A DNA stretch of 8,008 nt, from positions 1-8,008 of the forward strand of contig JASHWN010000623.1 of the NCBI GenBank assembly GCA_030044035.1. The letters are read 5' to 3'. Source of the stretch: Xanthobacteraceae bacterium. GTDB lineage: Bacteria > Pseudomonadota > Alphaproteobacteria > Rhizobiales > Xanthobacteraceae. The notes under the pieces are model-generated. The model had not been told where the DNA came from, did not search any database, and saw nothing but the letters and a program-made list of their open reading frames with translations. A program made the translations under genes and the position numbers. Position 1 is the first letter of the stretch, and each line of letters starts with the position of its first letter. Below are positions 6,381-8,008 of the stretch, in pieces.

Positions 6381-7853
6381 TCAACCGGTTCTTCGGGCAG
6401 CGTTGGCGGAAACGCTTTTGAGAAATTCGTCAAGCGTCTCGGCGTCGACCTTCATTTGCTGGCGATCTATCTTGACGACGTGCACGCTTGGGCCGCGGGG
6501 ATACGGCAATGACTCCGAGCTGGGGGCAGATCCGAGGCTGTCACCGATGGCTATATCGAGCATACCGTTGCGGTGCTTTATCTTTCGGATGATAGGAAAA
6601 TGGGCATTGATTCGCGACTGACCTTCGCGGCTGCCGGCAAATACCATGACGATGCCGTCGTTATAACTCACAGCGTCTTCGAGCTGGACACGGTCTATTT
6701 CGAAGTCGAGCTGTGAAACGTCCGCGCGCGCTTGAATCGCCTCGACGAGAAGGTTTGCAACCGGAACGTCCGGCTTAGCGACGTCGATTGCAACGTATGG
6801 CGGAGCCCCACTGGGAAGTTCCTTACGGCGACGTTGCATGTTGGCGGCGCGCACGATCTGCTCGGTCTGCTTGACGGCATATTGCTCGAATTCCTCGTAG
6901 CTGTTCTGGTGATAGTGGATGGATCTGAGGAAATCGGCGTAATCGGGCCGACATTCAATCGGATTGAGTACCGGCGACCACACGTGGAACGGTTTTCCGC
7001 TGGCAGCAGCGACTTCGTATTGCAGAGGCGCCAGGGAGCGTCCCTCGATCTGCCCCCCGGGGATATGGCCGAGCACCTGGAAAGCAATCTCGCACTTCGC
7101 GATTGCGGATTTGATTGCCTCCGCCACGCTGATCCCCGGCGTGACATGCAGGCGCGGATTGAAGCAGAGTGTCGAATATCCGGCCTTCTCCAAGGCGGCC
7201 GCGAGACTTGATGCTTCATCTCGCACATCCGGGGTTGGATCAGCCAGGAATACCTTATGCGGCATTACTTCCTCGCCGCTCAGGCCTTGTTGAGTCCTGC
7301 GGCCAGCAATGATTTCCCGGGATCGCGTCTCTATTCCGGTGGCGACGCGGTAGATCGCGTCGTAATAGGTTCCGAGTTCGTCGGGTCGGCAAGCCAGGGG
7401 CAATGGAAAGGCGAACGGCTTAAAATCGTCGGGTGGGCCGCCATAGAACGGTTCGCGATATATTCGGGCGACATCCGGACGAAACTGTCGCATTTCGCTG
7501 GCGAATTCTTCGTTCCAGGCATTCTCGATCTCGATGATTGAGAGATACTTGTTCAGTTGGAGCAGCTTGCGGAATTCCGCCCTGCACTCCTCCGAGGCAC
7601 AATAGCTCTTCGACAGCAGAATGAGACCGATATCGCATTCCGAAATTGCTTGATCGATTCGCTCGTCAATAACGTATGTCGGAAGCACCAAACCTTTGCG
7701 ATCCATCAAAATTGAAAACGGCGCCCGCTGATCGTGACAGCGGAGGTGATGCAAAATCTCCTCCAAAATACACGACACTCGACTTGCTTTGAAATGCGCA
7801 TAGAATTTGAAATCGGCATGCGCATAACTAACGAAGATCTTCACCTTCGGCAT
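6381..7853 (-). CDS. TIR-domain protein with tandem TIR-like modules, likely effector of the STAND system
   Basis: This is a 490-aa soluble protein with no signal peptide or membrane helix. Residues 3 to about 110 form a TIR domain: KIFVSYAHAD at 5-14, the CDIGLILLSKSY strand at 73-84, then C-x-x-E (C90, E93), matching the catalytic glutamate of NAD-cleaving TIRs. Residues 199 to about 335 look like a second, divergent TIR-like fold: KVFLADPTPDVRDEASSLAAAL, the strand IAFQVLG and PLQYEVAAA. Residues 352-480 resemble a third: YVAIDVAKPD, then DGIVMVFAG. The second and third are weaker calls. Family knowledge suggests NAD hydrolysis or cyclic-nucleotide signalling leading to cell arrest; this is inferred. 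ATG 7853 was chosen because the TIR domain begins at once and GGGGG lies 4 nt upstream; the frame is open further upstream. It is the first gene of the unit and abuts the STAND gene. Confidence 0.9.
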   Translation of the reverse strand: MPKVKIFVSYAHADFKFYAHFKASRVSCILEEILHHLRCHDQRAPFSILMDRKGLVLPTYVIDERIDQAISECDIGLILLSKSYCASEECRAEFRKLLQLNKYLSIIEIENAWNEEFASEMRQFRPDVARIYREPFYGGPPDDFKPFAFPLPLACRPDELGTYYDAIYRVATGIETRSREIIAGRRTQQGLSGEEVMPHKVFLADPTPDVRDEASSLAAALEKAGYSTLCFNPRLHVTPGISVAEAIKSAIAKCEIAFQVLGHIPGGQIEGRSLAPLQYEVAAASGKPFHVWSPVLNPIECRPDYADFLRSIHYHQNSYEEFEQYAVKQTEQIVRAANMQRRRKELPSGAPPYVAIDVAKPDVPVANLLVEAIQARADVSQLDFEIDRVQLEDAVSYNDGIVMVFAGSREGQSRINAHFPIIRKIKHRNGMLDIAIGDSLGSAPSSESLPYPRGPSVHVVKIDRQQMKVDAETLDEFLKSVSANAARRTG

Positions 7854-8006
7854 GTTACCCCCACGCACCCGGCTGCAGCGGCTTCTAACAGGACTCCCGA
7901 CGCAGGAAATATGCCACAGTCGCCCGACGGCTTCAAACGATGTCGGCGCCAACTGGATCTCGACCCAGTCAATTTCTATGGTAACCGAGCCAGCGTGTTC
8001 GGCAAT
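7854..8006 (-). other. Open reading frame continuing upstream of the TIR start to the window edge
   Basis: In the TIR frame there is no stop between 7853 and the end of the window. The first part reads GSVTIEIDWVEIQLAPTSFE, which looks protein-like; the part next to the TIR start is Arg/Cys/Ser-rich and less so. It could be an N-terminal extension, the tail of an upstream gene shifted in frame, or chance in G+C-rich DNA. The upstream sequence is needed to decide. Confidence 0.25.
7908..7936 (-). promoter_or_regulatory. Candidate promoter of the TIR-STAND unit
   Basis: On the minus strand TTGAAG (7936-7931) and CATATT (7913-7908) are spaced by 17 nt, giving a leader of about 50 nt before ATG 7853. 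The -10 box matches consensus at only four of six bases, so this is a modest candidate. Confidence 0.35.
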
Positions 8007-8008
8007 TA

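Noticed and set aside
6732..7211. ORF of 159 codons on the + strand
   Set aside because: It is antisense to the TIR gene, with no family motif or ribosome site.

Overview
The window is G+C-rich chromosomal DNA. It most likely comes from an alphaproteobacterium of the Hyphomicrobiales (Bradyrhizobium / Rhodopseudomonas / Xanthobacteraceae type). The clues are the style of the HslU and Smr-domain proteins and an orphan Bug-type solute-binding protein. The genus cannot be fixed from the sequence alone.

Layout. Positions 1-999 (+) hold the last 332 codons of hslU, the unfoldase of the HslUV protease; its start is outside the window. Positions 1107-1675 (-) hold a MazE/MazF-type toxin-antitoxin pair, antitoxin first, with a 7-nt overlap. 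Its promoter carries a perfect 9-bp inverted repeat (1693-1713) that covers the -10 box, a good candidate for the autoregulatory operator. Positions 1899-2888 (+) encode an exported tripartite-tricarboxylate-transporter substrate-binding protein (Bug/TctC family) with no transporter membrane genes beside it. Positions 2889-3123 hold a doubtful short ORF and two hairpins. Positions 3124-3687 (-) encode an Smr-domain protein. Just upstream of it, at 3724-3792, is a tiny ORF behind a near-perfect Shine-Dalgarno sequence.

Positions 3814-7853 (-) are the most interesting part. This is a two-gene unit in which a TIR-domain protein (490 aa, possibly three TIR-like folds in a row) is read first and a STAND NTPase (about 851 aa) follows directly. 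The STAND protein has an N-terminal nSTAND1 NTPase module, one membrane helix and a C-terminal formylglycine-generating-enzyme-like (FGE/SUMF1) domain. Both cysteines expected for FGE catalysis are alanine, so this domain probably binds a ligand rather than oxidising one. The simplest model is a membrane-anchored surveillance or defence system: the outward-facing FGE-like domain senses, the STAND NTPase switches or oligomerises, and the TIR protein is the likely NAD-consuming or signalling effector. Roles are inferred from domain families; nothing in the window proves a phenotype.

The hslU and smr genes look like chromosomal backbone. The toxin-antitoxin pair, the Bug gene and the TIR-STAND unit look like accessory insertions around them. 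Parts of the TIR gene have visibly lower G+C than hslU. The intergenic stretches 1000-1106 and 1733-1898 show no further feature I can support. I see no RNA gene, CRISPR array, transposase or integrase.
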